64,000 nt of DNA from positions 758,885-822,884 of the forward strand of contig JAMPAX010000001.1 of assembly GCA_023667015.1 (NCBI GenBank), read 5' to 3'. The translations under genes and the position numbers were made by a program. Origin of the DNA: Muribaculaceae bacterium. GTDB lineage: Bacteria; Bacteroidota; Bacteroidia; Bacteroidales; Muribaculaceae. Positions 17,398 to 26,015 of this stretch are shown piece by piece. Under the pieces are notes generated by a model. The model was not told where the DNA came from and searched no databases. It saw only the letters and a program-made list of their open reading frames with translations. How positions within the stretch are numbered: position 1 is the first letter of the stretch; the number at the start of each line of letters is the position of its first letter.

Positions 17398-18741
17398 CTA
17401 AACTCTAAACTCTAAACTATCAACGATAATAGTCTCGTTCATCTCTTCGCTGATGCTTTCCAGCCGTACGATGTTTGTCTTGTTCAATAACTCGGGTCGC
17501 TCCGGGCCGCTTACTCGCAGGTAGTTGTCGGTAAGTCCGGTCATTGTGCCGCTACCGCTGATGGTATGTTCCCAGAGCACCGGTCGCTCTGTCCCGAGCA
17601 TCCTCTGCATGAAGCCTCGCAGTTTTGCTGCCGATACTTCTTGCAATTCTGCCGCCCGCTGATGTTTCTCTTCTTGGCTGACAGTGCCGTCCAGGCTCAG
17701 TGCTAATGTGCCGGGACGCTCAGAGTAGGGGAATATATGTAGCCTGCTGATGGCTAACGATTCGATGAATTCTTTGGATTTTGCAAATTCTTCGGGTGTC
17801 TCACCTCTCGCTCCGGTGATGACGTCTACGCCGATGAAGGCGTCGGGAAGATTCTCGCGGATGGTGCCCACCCGTTCGGCGAAGAGTGTGGTGTCATACC
17901 GACGTCTCATTATCTTCAAGACGGCATCGCTCCCCGATTGCAATGGTATATGGAAGTGGGGCATAAAGGCTCGCGACTCTCGCGCTGTCCATTCGATAAT
18001 CTCCGGTGTCAGCAGGTTGGGTTCAATTGAGGATATCCTGTAGCGCTCTATCCCTTCGATTTCGTCGAGTCGCTTTAGCAGTTCTAAGAATTCTTCACCC
18101 GTGTCCAGGCCGAAGCATCCGATGTTGACTCCCGTCAGTACTATCTCTTTGCCTCCCTCGGCGGCTACGAGCTTTGCCTGTTCCCTTAGCGCTTCGATGC
18201 TTCCTGAACGACTGCGACCCCGCGCGTAGGGTATCGTACAATAGCTGCAGTAGTAGTCACAACCGTCTTGCACTTTCAGAAAGTAGCGTGTCCTGTCGCC
18301 GCGTTCGCATGAGGGGGTGAACTCCAGAATATCTTTCGTCGGTGTCAACTCTACAATCTGTCGGCGCTCGCGGAGCCATCGCTCAAGGTATTCGGCAATA
18401 CGTAGCTTCTCGGCTGATCCGGCTACGATCCCTACACCCTCCAGACTCTCTACTTCCCGGGGCTTGAGCTGTGCGTAGCATCCGGTGACTACTATCAGCG
18501 CTTCGGGATAGGTGCGGTGGAGTCGGCGTATCAGTGACCTGCCTTTTTTGTCGGCGGTCTCTGTGACGGAGCATGTGTTGACCACACATATGTCGGGAAC
18601 TTCACCGCGGTGTGCGCGTTCGATACCCATCTGAGCCATAATCTTACCTACTGTCGAGGTCTCGGCAAAGTTGAGTTTGCACCCTAAGGTGTAGTATGAA
18701 GCTGTTAGCCGCCGTCCGGCTTTTTCTTCTGTTCTTTCCAT
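17398..18741 (-). CDS. mtaB: tRNA t6A37 methylthiotransferase MtaB
   Basis: A 447-residue radical SAM enzyme that adds a methylthio group to t6A at position 37 of tRNAs reading ANN codons. The N-terminal domain begins YTLGCKLNFAETSTVG, the MtaB form, and holds three cluster-binding Cys (GCK, NTCSVT, GCYAQ). The radical SAM motif is CDYYCSYCTIPYARGRSRS near residue 155. A C-terminal TRAM-like domain follows. A TAATTTTG promoter box ends 7 bases before the ATG, so transcription should begin at or next to the start codon. Confidence 0.93.
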   Translation of the reverse strand: MERTEEKAGRRLTASYYTLGCKLNFAETSTVGKIMAQMGIERAHRGEVPDICVVNTCSVTETADKKGRSLIRRLHRTYPEALIVVTGCYAQLKPREVESLEGVGIVAGSAEKLRIAEYLERWLRERRQIVELTPTKDILEFTPSCERGDRTRYFLKVQDGCDYYCSYCTIPYARGRSRSGSIEALREQAKLVAAEGGKEIVLTGVNIGCFGLDTGEEFLELLKRLDEIEGIERYRISSIEPNLLTPEIIEWTARESRAFMPHFHIPLQSGSDAVLKIMRRRYDTTLFAERVGTIRENLPDAFIGVDVITGARGETPEEFAKSKEFIESLAISRLHIFPYSERPGTLALSLDGTVSQEEKHQRAAELQEVSAAKLRGFMQRMLGTERPVLWEHTISGSGTMTGLTDNYLRVSGPERPELLNKTNIVRLESISEEMNETIIVDSLEFRV

Positions 18742-18748
18742 CAGAATG

Positions 18749-18756
18749 CAAAATTA
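18749..18756 (-). promoter_or_regulatory. -7 promoter box 7 bases before the mtaB ATG
   Basis: TAATTTTG on the minus strand is a full TAnnTTTG match and ends 7 bases before the ATG at 18741. With the usual distance from this box to the transcription start, the mRNA would be leaderless. Confidence 0.5.
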
Positions 18757-18808
18757 CAAAAAATCCGTCGCCAATTATATCGGTTTTGTCAAAAAAGTCG
18801 GCAAAAAC

Positions 18809-18840
18809 TTGACAAACCTATATTAAATGTGTTATCTTTG
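18809..18840 (+). promoter_or_regulatory. Promoter of the ftsX operon
   Basis: TTGA (18809-18812) is followed after 20 bases by TATCTTTG (18833-18840), a good match to the Bacteroidetes promoter. Transcription would start near 18847, about 35 bases before the ftsX ATG. Confidence 0.65.
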
Positions 18841-18881
18841 CGTTTTGTAAGAAATCGGATACGATTGAAAAGTTCGATAGA

Positions 18882-19763
18882 ATGAAAAGTTCCAACAAGG
18901 AGGTTAAGATATCTTTCTGGGCTGCTCACGCTACTACTGTGGTGAGCGTCACCCTCGTACTCATACTCATTGGCATTATTGCCCTTATCTCTTCTGGAGC
19001 TGCCGGAGAGACTCGTCGGCTGCGCGAGCAGATTGAAATCAGCGCAATCATGGCTGATTCTGTCTCTAATAAGCAGGCGGCTTATGTCCTGACAGAAATC
19101 AAGAGCCTTCCGGCTGTCAAGGAATGTTCTCTCATCACCAAGGAGCAGGCCTTAGCCGACTGGAAGTCGCAGACGGGTGAGGATCTGGAGGCCCTTTTTG
19201 GAGTCAATATCTTCTCTCCGGAGGTGTCGTTTACTCTGAAGGCTGATTTTACCGATCCTGCTCAGCTTAAGGTAGTTGAAGATCAGGTGGCGGCTATTCC
19301 CGGTGTGGAGGAGGTGGCTGCCCCGGATTCTACAATGGTGCAGACTATGAATGCCAATATTTCTCTGCTGACTCTGATTCTTGGCATCATTGCCATAGTG
19401 ATGATTGTCATCTCCTGTGTTCTGATTAATAATACTGTTCATCTCGCCGTATATTCCCGCAGGTTTACAATCCATACTATGCAACTCGTGGGCGCTACCA
19501 ATGGGTTTATCTGCCGTCCGTTTATTCTGTCGAATATGCTTGCAGGTCTTATCGCCGGCGTTGTGGCTTCGGGGTGTGTGGCCATAGTTATTGCTACTGC
19601 TCCTTCCTATGGGTTCCGGCTCTTGGCTTCTTATGTTCCCTGGGATATGTATGCGCTGATTGCCACCGGTCTGATTGTCATCGGTGCCGGTATCTGCTCA
19701 ATGGCTGCTGCTGCCGCTACTGCTAAGTACCTTCGCAAGGACTATGGCGAGCTGTTTAAGTAA
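18882..19763 (+). CDS. ftsX: Cell division protein FtsX
   Basis: A 293-residue permease-like protein. It has one N-terminal membrane helix (about residues 22-40), an extracytoplasmic domain with ECSLITKEQALADW...SPEVSFTLKADF, and three C-terminal helices (about 160-290). This is the FtsX layout. FtsX pairs with the ATPase FtsE to activate cell-wall hydrolases at the septum. ftsE is not adjacent, which is common in Bacteroidetes. It is the first gene of a plus-strand run with DUF3098 and uppP, all envelope-related. Confidence 0.92.
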   Translation: MKSSNKEVKISFWAAHATTVVSVTLVLILIGIIALISSGAAGETRRLREQIEISAIMADSVSNKQAAYVLTEIKSLPAVKECSLITKEQALADWKSQTGEDLEALFGVNIFSPEVSFTLKADFTDPAQLKVVEDQVAAIPGVEEVAAPDSTMVQTMNANISLLTLILGIIAIVMIVISCVLINNTVHLAVYSRRFTIHTMQLVGATNGFICRPFILSNMLAGLIAGVVASGCVAIVIATAPSYGFRLLASYVPWDMYALIATGLIVIGAGICSMAAAAATAKYLRKDYGELFK

Positions 19764-19790
19764 TTTTTGTTTTTTTCTCCACATTTGATT

Positions 19791-20060
19791 ATGAATGAAA
19801 AAGATAATATCATAAAAATGGACGATGAGAAGCGTCCTTTCCAGAAGATTAACTTTATTCTTATGAGCTTTTGCATAGCTCTGATTGTTATTGGCTTTGT
19901 ACTTATGTGTGGCTCGGGAAGCTCTGTGGAACGTGGCTTTAATCCTGATATTTTCTCTTTCCGCAGGATTGTTCTGGGGCCGGCAATGGCGTTTATTGGT
20001 TTTCTGGCTATGGCTTTTGCTATCCTTTGGCAACCTAAGAAGAAGGATTCGTTGAAGTAG
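19791..20060 (+). CDS. DUF3098 family small membrane protein
   Basis: An 89-residue protein from the ATG at 19791; an earlier in-frame start at 19767 gives a Phe-rich non-family extension. There are two membrane segments: about residues 21-42 (ILMSFCIALIVIGFVLM) and about 62-82. Between them is FNPDIFSFRRIVLGP, the DUF3098 signature as I recall it. The family almost always sits next to ftsX and uppP in Bacteroidetes, as here, which suggests a role in the cell envelope. Its function is unknown. Confidence 0.88.
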   Translation: MNEKDNIIKMDDEKRPFQKINFILMSFCIALIVIGFVLMCGSGSSVERGFNPDIFSFRRIVLGPAMAFIGFLAMAFAILWQPKKKDSLK

Positions 20061-20061
20061 T

Positions 20062-20087
20062 AAGTAGTTTAAATCGAACGGCTACTT
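20062..20087. repeat. AAGTAG-ended palindromic repeat, short form
   Basis: AAGTAGTTTAAATCG is followed by AACGGCTACTT, an imperfect inverted repeat two bases after the DUF3098 stop. It belongs to the family seen at 45828, 48124, 51181 and 55716. Confidence 0.6.
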
Positions 20088-20110
20088 AAAGTTTCTAAGA
20101 AGTACTATTT

Positions 20111-20935
20111 ATGGAATGGCTTGACGCTTTTATTCTCGGTCTTGTACAGGGTCTCGCAGAGTACCTCCCGATTTCTTCCAGTGGTCACCTTGAGATTTTT
20201 CGCGAAATTCTCGGTATTGACCTCCCCTCGGATGATGTGCTGCAGTTTGATCTGATTCTTCATGCGGCTACCGTTTGCTCTACTATCGTGGTGCTCTGGC
20301 CGATGTTTTTTAAGCTCTGCAAGAGTTTCTTCACTTTCAAGTGTGACAATGATTTCTACTATGTATGCAAAATCCTGCTGAGCTGCATACCCGTGGGTGT
20401 TGTGGGGCTCTGCTTCAAGGATGTTGTGAAGTCGTTCTTCGGAGGCTCGTTGCTGACAGTGGGTATCTGTCTGTGTGTGACCGCTCTTCTGCTAGCCTTC
20501 GCTCAGTATAGTGAGCGCCTCTTCTCCGGCCGTCTTAAGTCTGCTTCGTCGGGCAGGGATATCTCCTGGAGCGATGCATTTATTATCGGTTGCGCGCAGG
20601 CTGTGGCCGTTCTCCCCGGTCTTAGCCGTTCGGGTACTACTATTGCGACGGGTATTATCCTCGGTGATAAGCGACAGAAGGTGGCCGCTTTCTCGTTCCT
20701 AATGGTTATTATACCTATTCTGGGTGAGGCTCTTTTGGATATTAAAGATATCCTCGGCGGTGAGGCTGCCGGTACGGCTGTGGATGCATCGGCTCTCCTT
20801 ATCGGTTTTATCACCAGCTTCGTGGTAGGCTGTGCCGCCTGCAAGTGGATGATAAGCATTGTCAATAGAGGAAAACTCATCTGGTTTGCTCTCTATTGTG
20901 TCGTAATGGGCATTATCTGCATTCTATGGCCCTAA
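20111..20935 (+). CDS. uppP: Undecaprenyl-diphosphatase UppP (BacA)
   Basis: A 274-residue polytopic membrane protein that dephosphorylates undecaprenyl diphosphate to recycle the lipid carrier for peptidoglycan and surface glycans. It carries both family motifs, GLVQGLAEYLPISSSGHLEI near residue 10 and LPGLSRSGTTIATG near residue 170, each with the catalytic Glu/Ser/Arg residues. At least seven hydrophobic helices are visible. Length is normal. It lies 50 bases after the DUF3098 gene and is likely in the same transcript. Confidence 0.95.
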   Translation: MEWLDAFILGLVQGLAEYLPISSSGHLEIFREILGIDLPSDDVLQFDLILHAATVCSTIVVLWPMFFKLCKSFFTFKCDNDFYYVCKILLSCIPVGVVGLCFKDVVKSFFGGSLLTVGICLCVTALLLAFAQYSERLFSGRLKSASSGRDISWSDAFIIGCAQAVAVLPGLSRSGTTIATGIILGDKRQKVAAFSFLMVIIPILGEALLDIKDILGGEAAGTAVDASALLIGFITSFVVGCAACKWMISIVNRGKLIWFALYCVVMGIICILWP

Positions 20936-21021
20936 CGTTGATTGTAATTAGTTATAAGTTAACTGCTTCATAACTCACGACTATTACCTGATTCATAACT
21001 GATACTTAATACCTGAATTTC

Positions 21022-21786
21022 GTGGATTTTATTTCCGGAGAAATTTTCAAGATAGATAAGCCTCTCGGCTGGACTTCTTTCGATGCGGTGAAGAGAATTC
21101 GTGGCGCTATCCAGCGTCGCTTGAATCTCCGTAAGTTTAAAGTCGGCCATGCCGGTACGCTCGACCCTCTTGCTACGGGTGTGCTGATTATTTGCACCGG
21201 CCGTGCTACTCGCAATATCGATGCGCTGCAGGCCGGTGAGAAGGAATATGTCGCTACCCTTAAACTCGGTGCTACTACACCCAGCTTTGATCTCGAAACC
21301 CAAATCGACGAAACTTATCCCCGGGAGCATATTACTACCGAGCTTGTTGCTGAGGTTCTTCCGAGCTTCACAGGCTCTGTTCTCCAGGTGCCTCCCATCT
21401 TTTCTGCTGTTAAGGTGGATGGTAAGCGTGCTTATAAGTACGCTCGTAAAGGTAAGGAGGTGGAGCTTAAACCTAAGCAACTCCAGATCCCTGAACTCGA
21501 AATGCTCTCTCTGAAGGGGGATGAGCTGACTCTTAGAATTGTTTGTAGCAAGGGTACTTATATCCGTGCCCTTGCCCGCGATATCGGACGGGCTCTTGGT
21601 TCCGGTGCCCACCTCGTTGCTCTTCGGCGCACTCGCGTTGGAGATGTCAACGCCTCTGACTGTCTCTCTGTCCCTGAGGCTGTAAAACTAATTGAGGACT
21701 GTGTCCTCTCTTTTCCTGAAGATTACCGCCTTCCGCAGCCTATTCCCGCTGTTGTCCCGGATTCTGCAGACGGCGCTCTTGTCTAA
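21022..21786 (+). CDS. truB: tRNA pseudouridine(55) synthase TruB
   Basis: A 254-residue enzyme that makes pseudouridine 55 in the T-loop of tRNAs. Visible are [16 protein letters not shown], the catalytic motif [19 protein letters not shown] with the active Asp, and [15 protein letters not shown]. The start is GTG at 21022, with [16 protein letters not shown] as the normal family N-terminus. It precedes queA by 17 bases, so both tRNA-modification genes are probably co-transcribed. The gap after uppP (20936-21021) contains only short AT-rich direct repeats. Confidence 0.95.
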   Translation: MDFISGEIFKIDKPLGWTSFDAVKRIRGAIQRRLNLRKFKVGHAGTLDPLATGVLIICTGRATRNIDALQAGEKEYVATLKLGATTPSFDLETQIDETYPREHITTELVAEVLPSFTGSVLQVPPIFSAVKVDGKRAYKYARKGKEVELKPKQLQIPELEMLSLKGDELTLRIVCSKGTYIRALARDIGRALGSGAHLVALRRTRVGDVNASDCLSVPEAVKLIEDCVLSFPEDYRLPQPIPAVVPDSADGALV

Positions 21787-21803
21787 TTCATTATCTGTAT
21801 CTT

Positions 21804-22856
21804 ATGAAACTCTCACAGTTTAGATTTAAACTCCCTGAAGAGCTGATAGCTCAATATCCTGCTGAAAATCGCGACGAGTGTCGCATGATGGTCGTGGATG
21901 CCCGCGATGGATCTATTTCCCACGCTGTCTTTAAAGATATTATCAATTATTTCGATGAAGATGATGTCATGATCTTCAACGATACTAAGGTTTTCCCCGC
22001 TCGCCTGTATGGTAATAAGGAGAAGACCGGTGCTTGCATTGAGGTCTTTCTCCTTCGTGAGCTTAATGCCGACAATAAGTTCTGGGATGTCCTCGTTGAG
22101 CCTGCCCGCAAAATCCGTATCGGCAATAAGCTTTATTTCGGTGAGGATGATTCTATGGTAGCTGAGGTCATCGACAATACTACTTCTCGCGGTCGTACCT
22201 TGCGTTTTCTTTATGAGGGATCCCATGAGGAGTTTAAGGATGCTTTGTATGCTATGGGTCATACACCCCTTCCGGAGTATATCCGTCGTGATTCAGAACC
22301 TGAAGATGCTGAGAGATATCAGACTATTTATGCCGCCAAGGAGGGTGCCGTGATGGCTCCCGCCGCCGGTATGCATTTCTCCCGTGAGTTGCTCAAACGC
22401 CTCGAAATTAAGGGGGTGCAAAAGGGCTTCTTGACTCTGCATTCGGGTCGCGGTAATTTCCGTATGATTGACGTGGAGGATCTCACCAAGCATCGTATGG
22501 ACTCTGAAGAGATGACGCTCGATGATGACCTCGTAGAGCTCGTCAACAATGCCCACGATAATGGAAAGCGGATTTGTGCCGTCGGCACCTCTACCATGCG
22601 TGCTCTCGCTTCTGCTGTATGTATGAACGGCCATCTGATGTCGTATCAGGGATGGACCAACAGGTTTATATTCCCCCCCTATGAGTTCACCGTCTGCAAT
22701 GCAATGGTTTCAAACTTCCATATGCCATATTCAACGATGCTGATGATGGTGGCTGCTTTTGGAGGCTACGACCTGGTAATGAAAGCATATCAAGAGGCCA
22801 TCAAGGAGGGCTATAAATTCGGAGCTTTCGGCGATGCTATGCTAATCCTTCGCTAA
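21804..22856 (+). CDS. queA: S-adenosylmethionine:tRNA ribosyltransferase-isomerase QueA
   Basis: A 350-residue enzyme that transfers and isomerises the ribosyl part of SAM onto preQ1 in tRNA, making epoxyqueuosine. The N-terminus [25 protein letters not shown], then [35 protein letters not shown] and [11 protein letters not shown] are QueA signatures. The length fits the family. It is the last gene of the truB-queA pair and is followed by a small palindrome at 22884. Confidence 0.96.
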   Translation: MKLSQFRFKLPEELIAQYPAENRDECRMMVVDARDGSISHAVFKDIINYFDEDDVMIFNDTKVFPARLYGNKEKTGACIEVFLLRELNADNKFWDVLVEPARKIRIGNKLYFGEDDSMVAEVIDNTTSRGRTLRFLYEGSHEEFKDALYAMGHTPLPEYIRRDSEPEDAERYQTIYAAKEGAVMAPAAGMHFSRELLKRLEIKGVQKGFLTLHSGRGNFRMIDVEDLTKHRMDSEEMTLDDDLVELVNNAHDNGKRICAVGTSTMRALASAVCMNGHLMSYQGWTNRFIFPPYEFTVCNAMVSNFHMPYSTMLMMVAAFGGYDLVMKAYQEAIKEGYKFGAFGDAMLILR

Positions 22857-22883
22857 CAAAGGAGGGCGGGTAATTCAAGGATA

Positions 22884-22900
22884 GTGAGCTTCCGGCTCGC
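22884..22900. repeat. Small palindrome, GTGAGC-TTCCG-GCTCGC
   Basis: It has the same core as the repeats at 15606 and 25941 and lies between queA and the glycosyltransferase. The left arm differs by one base. Confidence 0.55.
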
Positions 22901-22950
22901 AAATACCACAGGCTTCTCGCTTATGACTTTTTTAGAAACTTAAAAATATC

Positions 22951-24123
22951 TTGAAAGTAGCTTTTATCCTCCGATGGTTCCCCTTCTTTGGAGGTACAGA
23001 AAAAATCACCGTCTCTCTGGCCAATGAATTGGTCGGTAGAGACGTTTCTGTCTTTATTGTTGCTAAAGGGGATAAGAAGTTGCCGTCACCTTTTACGCTT
23101 GATTCACGCGTTCAGCTCGCTGTGTTCGACGAGAAAATTTCTCCTAATAATGTCGTGGAATTTGTCAATTCTAACGATATCGATACGGTGGTTATTCAAT
23201 GTCCTTTTGTGGAGGTGGAGATGATAGCTCCGGCGCTTAGAGCAGAGACCTCTGCTCGTGTCATCACTGTCCTACACAATGATCCTCAGAGTGCCCTCTC
23301 TGTAGACCGTCCGATGCGATCTAACTCTACACTTGTATCCTTTCGCATCAAGAAATTGGCGTGGCCTATTTATAAGGTGTGGGCCAAACGCCGTTTGTAT
23401 CGTGTCGTTCGGAATTTCGTTTATTCTTCCCACAATTTTGTCCTTCTCTCTGAGTCTTACATCCCTGAGTTGGCCAAACTTCTAAATCTTCCTAAGTCTA
23501 TTTCTGATAATTTAATATCTATACCTAATTTCTTACCGGATGCTTCTTTCCCCGACGTTCACGACGGCTCTTCTCGCAATAGGGAGATTATATACGTTGG
23601 CCGCATAACGCGCCACCAGAAGAGGGTGTTTCGGCTTATCCCGATCTGGAAGAGATTTTATGAATTACATCCTGACTGGAAGTTCACCATCATTGGTGAT
23701 GGTATTGACTTGGATGAGTGGCGCCGACAGGCGGAAGCGCAGGGATTGAAGAATGTGGAGACTGCCGGCTTTCATAAGGATGTAAGACCATTCTTGCGCC
23801 GCGCTGCAATAACTTTGCAAGTGAGCGATAACGAGGGGTTCCCGATGTCTACGGTTGAAGCGATGGCTCAGGGATGTGTGCCTGTCTCATACGATTCTTT
23901 TCTCGCTTTGCAGGATATGGTTGAAGATGGAGTAGAGGGTTTTAATATTCCCGTAAAATCCCTCTCTGAGGAGGAGGCAATTGAGAAGACAGTAGATTGT
24001 CTGCACACCTTAGCCTCAAATCCGGAATTGCTGAAAAAAATGTCGAAAGCCTCCGCATGGAAGGCAAGAAAATACTCAGCCTCTAACTTTATCCCCCGGT
24101 GGCTGGAGCTTCTAAGTCGTTAA
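22951..24123 (+). CDS. Glycosyltransferase family 4 (GT-B fold)
   Basis: A 390-residue glycosyltransferase with a TTG start at 22951 (MKVAFILRWFPFFGGTEK). The N-terminal donor-proximal motif GGTEK is followed by the family 4 C-terminal motifs: EIIYVGRITRHQKRV, FTIIGDGIDLDEW and VSDNEGFPMSTVEAMAQGCVPV, with the catalytic E-x7-E pattern. The sugar donor and acceptor are not predictable. No other glycan-assembly genes are adjacent, so it may act in lipid A, O-antigen or protein glycosylation. The TTG start is supported by the family N-terminus. Confidence 0.85.
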   Translation: MKVAFILRWFPFFGGTEKITVSLANELVGRDVSVFIVAKGDKKLPSPFTLDSRVQLAVFDEKISPNNVVEFVNSNDIDTVVIQCPFVEVEMIAPALRAETSARVITVLHNDPQSALSVDRPMRSNSTLVSFRIKKLAWPIYKVWAKRRLYRVVRNFVYSSHNFVLLSESYIPELAKLLNLPKSISDNLISIPNFLPDASFPDVHDGSSRNREIIYVGRITRHQKRVFRLIPIWKRFYELHPDWKFTIIGDGIDLDEWRRQAEAQGLKNVETAGFHKDVRPFLRRAAITLQVSDNEGFPMSTVEAMAQGCVPVSYDSFLALQDMVEDGVEGFNIPVKSLSEEEAIEKTVDCLHTLASNPELLKKMSKASAWKARKYSASNFIPRWLELLSR

Positions 24124-24162
24124 AGCGGATTTCTGCACACATTGATTCAGGCCTTTATATAT

Positions 24163-24234
24163 GCCGAAAAATAAAAAGATTAATTGTCTCCCGACAATTA
24201 ATCCTCTAACCTTAAATCTAATACCATGAAAAAC
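24163..24234 (-). ncRNA. Small RNA gene, copy 2 (promoter + conserved 28-nt block + terminator)
   Basis: On the minus strand a promoter (24271-24240) is followed 5 bases later by a block at 24234-24207: GTTTTTCATGGTATTAG then ATTTAAGGTTA. A linker leads to a perfect 11-bp hairpin (24203-24178, loop GGGA) and U5-A-U5. The predicted RNA is about 65 nt. The same block, placed the same distance from its promoter, occurs on the plus strand at 45569-45597, with one inserted base. The block could also be read as a tiny ORF starting MVLD. The inserted base would shift that frame, so an RNA is favoured. Confidence 0.7.
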
Positions 24235-24239
24235 ACCTG

Positions 24240-24271
24240 CAAAGTTAATATCTCAAATTAACATTTGCAAA
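24240..24271 (-). promoter_or_regulatory. Promoter of the small RNA, copy 2
   Basis: On the minus strand TTTG (24271-24268) is followed after 20 bases by TAACTTTG (24247-24240), a strong Bacteroidetes promoter. The conserved RNA block begins 6 bases downstream, where transcription should start. Confidence 0.75.
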
Positions 24272-24324
24272 TTTTACAAGTTAAAATTTCTTTTTTTTCT
24301 ACAATTTTCCGAAATTCCCATCTA

Positions 24325-24480
24325 AGAAGCAATCTATGCGACTTAGAAGCCTGAGAAGCTCCAAGAGTCTGAAAAGCTTAAGGCAAATTCGCACTTCTAT
24401 TTCTTTACACTCCCTAAGTTCCCTAAGCTCATTAAGTTCCTTAAGATCCTTAAGATCCTGGAATGTCATCTTTCAGACCT
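24325..24480. other. Intergenic low-complexity stretch with short near-repeats
   Basis: The gap contains imperfect tandem words (AAGTTCC, TTAAGATCC, CTAAG, GAAGC) and no ORF that I can support. Several stretches, for example around 24445-24456, are local direct repeats. Confidence 0.5.
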
Positions 24481-24489
24481 TGCTTCTAA

Positions 24490-24522
24490 AAAAAAGGATT
24501 CAGCCAAGCTGAATCCTTTTTT
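24490..24522 (-). terminator. Intrinsic terminator of the rubrerythrin gene
   Basis: Arms 24490-24504 and 24508-24522 are perfectly complementary over 15 bp (GGATTCAGC core, A/T-rich ends, 3-base loop) and are followed by a U-rich tail on the minus strand. The stop codon of the gene is at 24524. Confidence 0.9.
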
Positions 24523-24523
24523 C

Positions 24524-25117
24524 TTAGTAGTTGTCTTCCATCCGCTGGAAGTGTTGCATTGGATGTGCACATGCCGGACATTTGGCGGGCGGTTCTACTC
24601 CTTCGTAGATGTAGCCGCATACAAGGCATTGCCATTTGATGGGCTTCCCATCTTCACTCTTCCAGACGGTGCCGTTCTCAATTCGGTCTATGAGCTTGTT
24701 AAAACGAGCCTCGTGGTGCGATTCTACGCTTGCTATTGCCCGGAACCTGCCGGCTATCTCTGTGAAGCCTTCTTCTTCAGCGATCTTTGCCGCTTTCTGA
24801 TAGGCGTCTACTCCCTCTACTTGCTCTTCATGTGCGGCTATCTTGAGGTTGTCTACGGTCTTGCCGATGACGCCAAGGTCTACCTCTACCGCTCCGGGGG
24901 TGATGGCGTTTTCCTGAAGGTATTTCAGAAAGATCTTTGCATGACGCAGTTCGTTGGCGGCTGTCTCTGCCAAAATATTGGCATACTGATAGAACCCTTC
25001 TTTCTGGGCTGCCTGTGAGTAGAATGTGTAGCGTGTCACAGCTGTGGACTCTGCTACGTATGATGCGGCCAGAATCTTTTCTGTCTGTGTGCCTTTTAGT
25101 GTTTTTGTGTCTGCCAT
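24524..25117 (-). CDS. rbr: Rubrerythrin
   Basis: A 197-residue non-haem iron protein that detoxifies hydrogen peroxide in anaerobes. The N-terminal ferritin-like four-helix domain carries the di-iron ligands in E-x2-H patterns (LAETAANELRHAKIF and IASVESHHEARF). The C-terminal rubredoxin-like domain has two CxxC pairs (CLVCGYIYEG and CPACAHP). Both domains are complete and the length is normal. It is transcribed alone, divergently from recO and with its own terminator. A gene like this fits a strict anaerobe of the gut. Confidence 0.94.
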   Translation of the reverse strand: MADTKTLKGTQTEKILAASYVAESTAVTRYTFYSQAAQKEGFYQYANILAETAANELRHAKIFLKYLQENAITPGAVEVDLGVIGKTVDNLKIAAHEEQVEGVDAYQKAAKIAEEEGFTEIAGRFRAIASVESHHEARFNKLIDRIENGTVWKSEDGKPIKWQCLVCGYIYEGVEPPAKCPACAHPMQHFQRMEDNY

Positions 25118-25119
25118 AG

Positions 25120-25150
25120 TTGTAAGGTATTTGGAATCTGTTTAACTTTG
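25120..25150 (+). promoter_or_regulatory. Promoter of recO
   Basis: TTGT (25120-25123) is followed after 19 bases by TAACTTTG (25143-25150). The recO ATG lies at 25193. Confidence 0.6.
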
Positions 25151-25192
25151 TTGCTACTTTCCTAACAACACCCACTTAGAGTTGGTTCAATC

Positions 25193-25915
25193 ATGCAGGA
25201 AAAAATTTCCGGTTTCGTTATCGATATCGTCCGACATAATGATAGACACAATGTTGTGACTCTCTTCTCTCGATCTCGAGGACGAGTGGCGTTTCTTTCG
25301 CCGGTGGGGAAGGGGAGCCGCGGTGCCGGACGTGCTGCAAGAATTGCTCCGCTGGCATGGCTCGATGCGGAGGTGAATTTTCGCCCGGGGCGTGATCTGC
25401 AGATCCTTTCCGGGGTTTCTCTCCATCGCGTGTGGCATCGTCTCTATTTCGATCCTTTGCGCACTCCTCTGGTTATTTTTATTTCAGATTTTCTAAATCG
25501 TTTGCTGAGGGTCTCGGCTCCCGATGAGTTTACTTTCGATTATATTGCTTCGTTTCTCTCGTTTCTCGACAGTACTCTTCACTCTACGGCTAATCTTCAT
25601 CTCTCTTTGCTTTTGGGTTTGCTCGAGTTTATGGGTATTTCTCCTCTTTTGCAGAATTTAAAGCCGGGTCAATGGCTCGATATGAGAGCCGGCCTACCCT
25701 CAGACGTTCGACCTTCTCATCCTGACTATCTTTCCCCTTCTGACGTAGTCCGCCTACCGGATCTTATGCGAATGCAACCGATAAATGCACATCTCTTTCG
25801 CCTGACGTCCGACCAAAGGGTTTATATCCTCAACAATCTCTTAAAATATTACCAAATCCATCTTCCGGGCATTCTCCCAATAAAATCCCTCCCAATCCTA
25901 CAATCCCTATTTTAG
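25193..25915 (+). CDS. recO: DNA repair protein RecO
   Basis: A 240-residue protein. The N-terminal OB fold (KISGFVIDIVRHNDRHNVVTLFSRSRGRVAFLSPVGKGSR is its extent in residues 4-43) and the helical C-terminal part match RecO, which loads RecA onto SSB-coated DNA with RecR in the RecFOR pathway. No CxxC zinc motif is seen, as in many Bacteroidetes RecO proteins. Sequence conservation is low across this family, so the call relies on the N-terminal domain. It is transcribed alone from its own promoter. Confidence 0.85.
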   Translation: MQEKISGFVIDIVRHNDRHNVVTLFSRSRGRVAFLSPVGKGSRGAGRAARIAPLAWLDAEVNFRPGRDLQILSGVSLHRVWHRLYFDPLRTPLVIFISDFLNRLLRVSAPDEFTFDYIASFLSFLDSTLHSTANLHLSLLLGLLEFMGISPLLQNLKPGQWLDMRAGLPSDVRPSHPDYLSPSDVVRLPDLMRMQPINAHLFRLTSDQRVYILNNLLKYYQIHLPGILPIKSLPILQSLF

Positions 25916-25940
25916 TAAAAAAGTAAGCAGTTTAAGGACG

Positions 25941-25956
25941 GCGAGCTTCCGGCTTG
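25941..25956. repeat. Small palindrome, GCGAGC-TTCCG-GCTTGC
   Basis: It lies between recO and a bidirectional terminator. It shares its core and left flank (AAGGACG) with the repeats at 15606 and 22884. Confidence 0.6.
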
Positions 25957-25974
25957 CATCAACCCCTCACCCCC

Positions 25975-26015
25975 AATAAAAAAAGACCAAGCTAATGCTT
26001 GGCCTTTTTTTTATT
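25975..26015. terminator. Bidirectional terminator between recO and a lipoprotein gene
   Basis: An A-rich arm ending ACCAAGC and a T-rich arm beginning GCTTGG flank TAAT. The A and T tracts on the two sides make it usable from both strands, for recO (+) and for the gene ending at 26011 (-). Confidence 0.85.

Noticed and set aside
24190..24256. Plus-strand micro-ORF MKNTCKVNISN after a hairpin
   Set aside because: The same sequence is far better explained on the minus strand as a promoter, RNA block and terminator shared with 45.6 kb.
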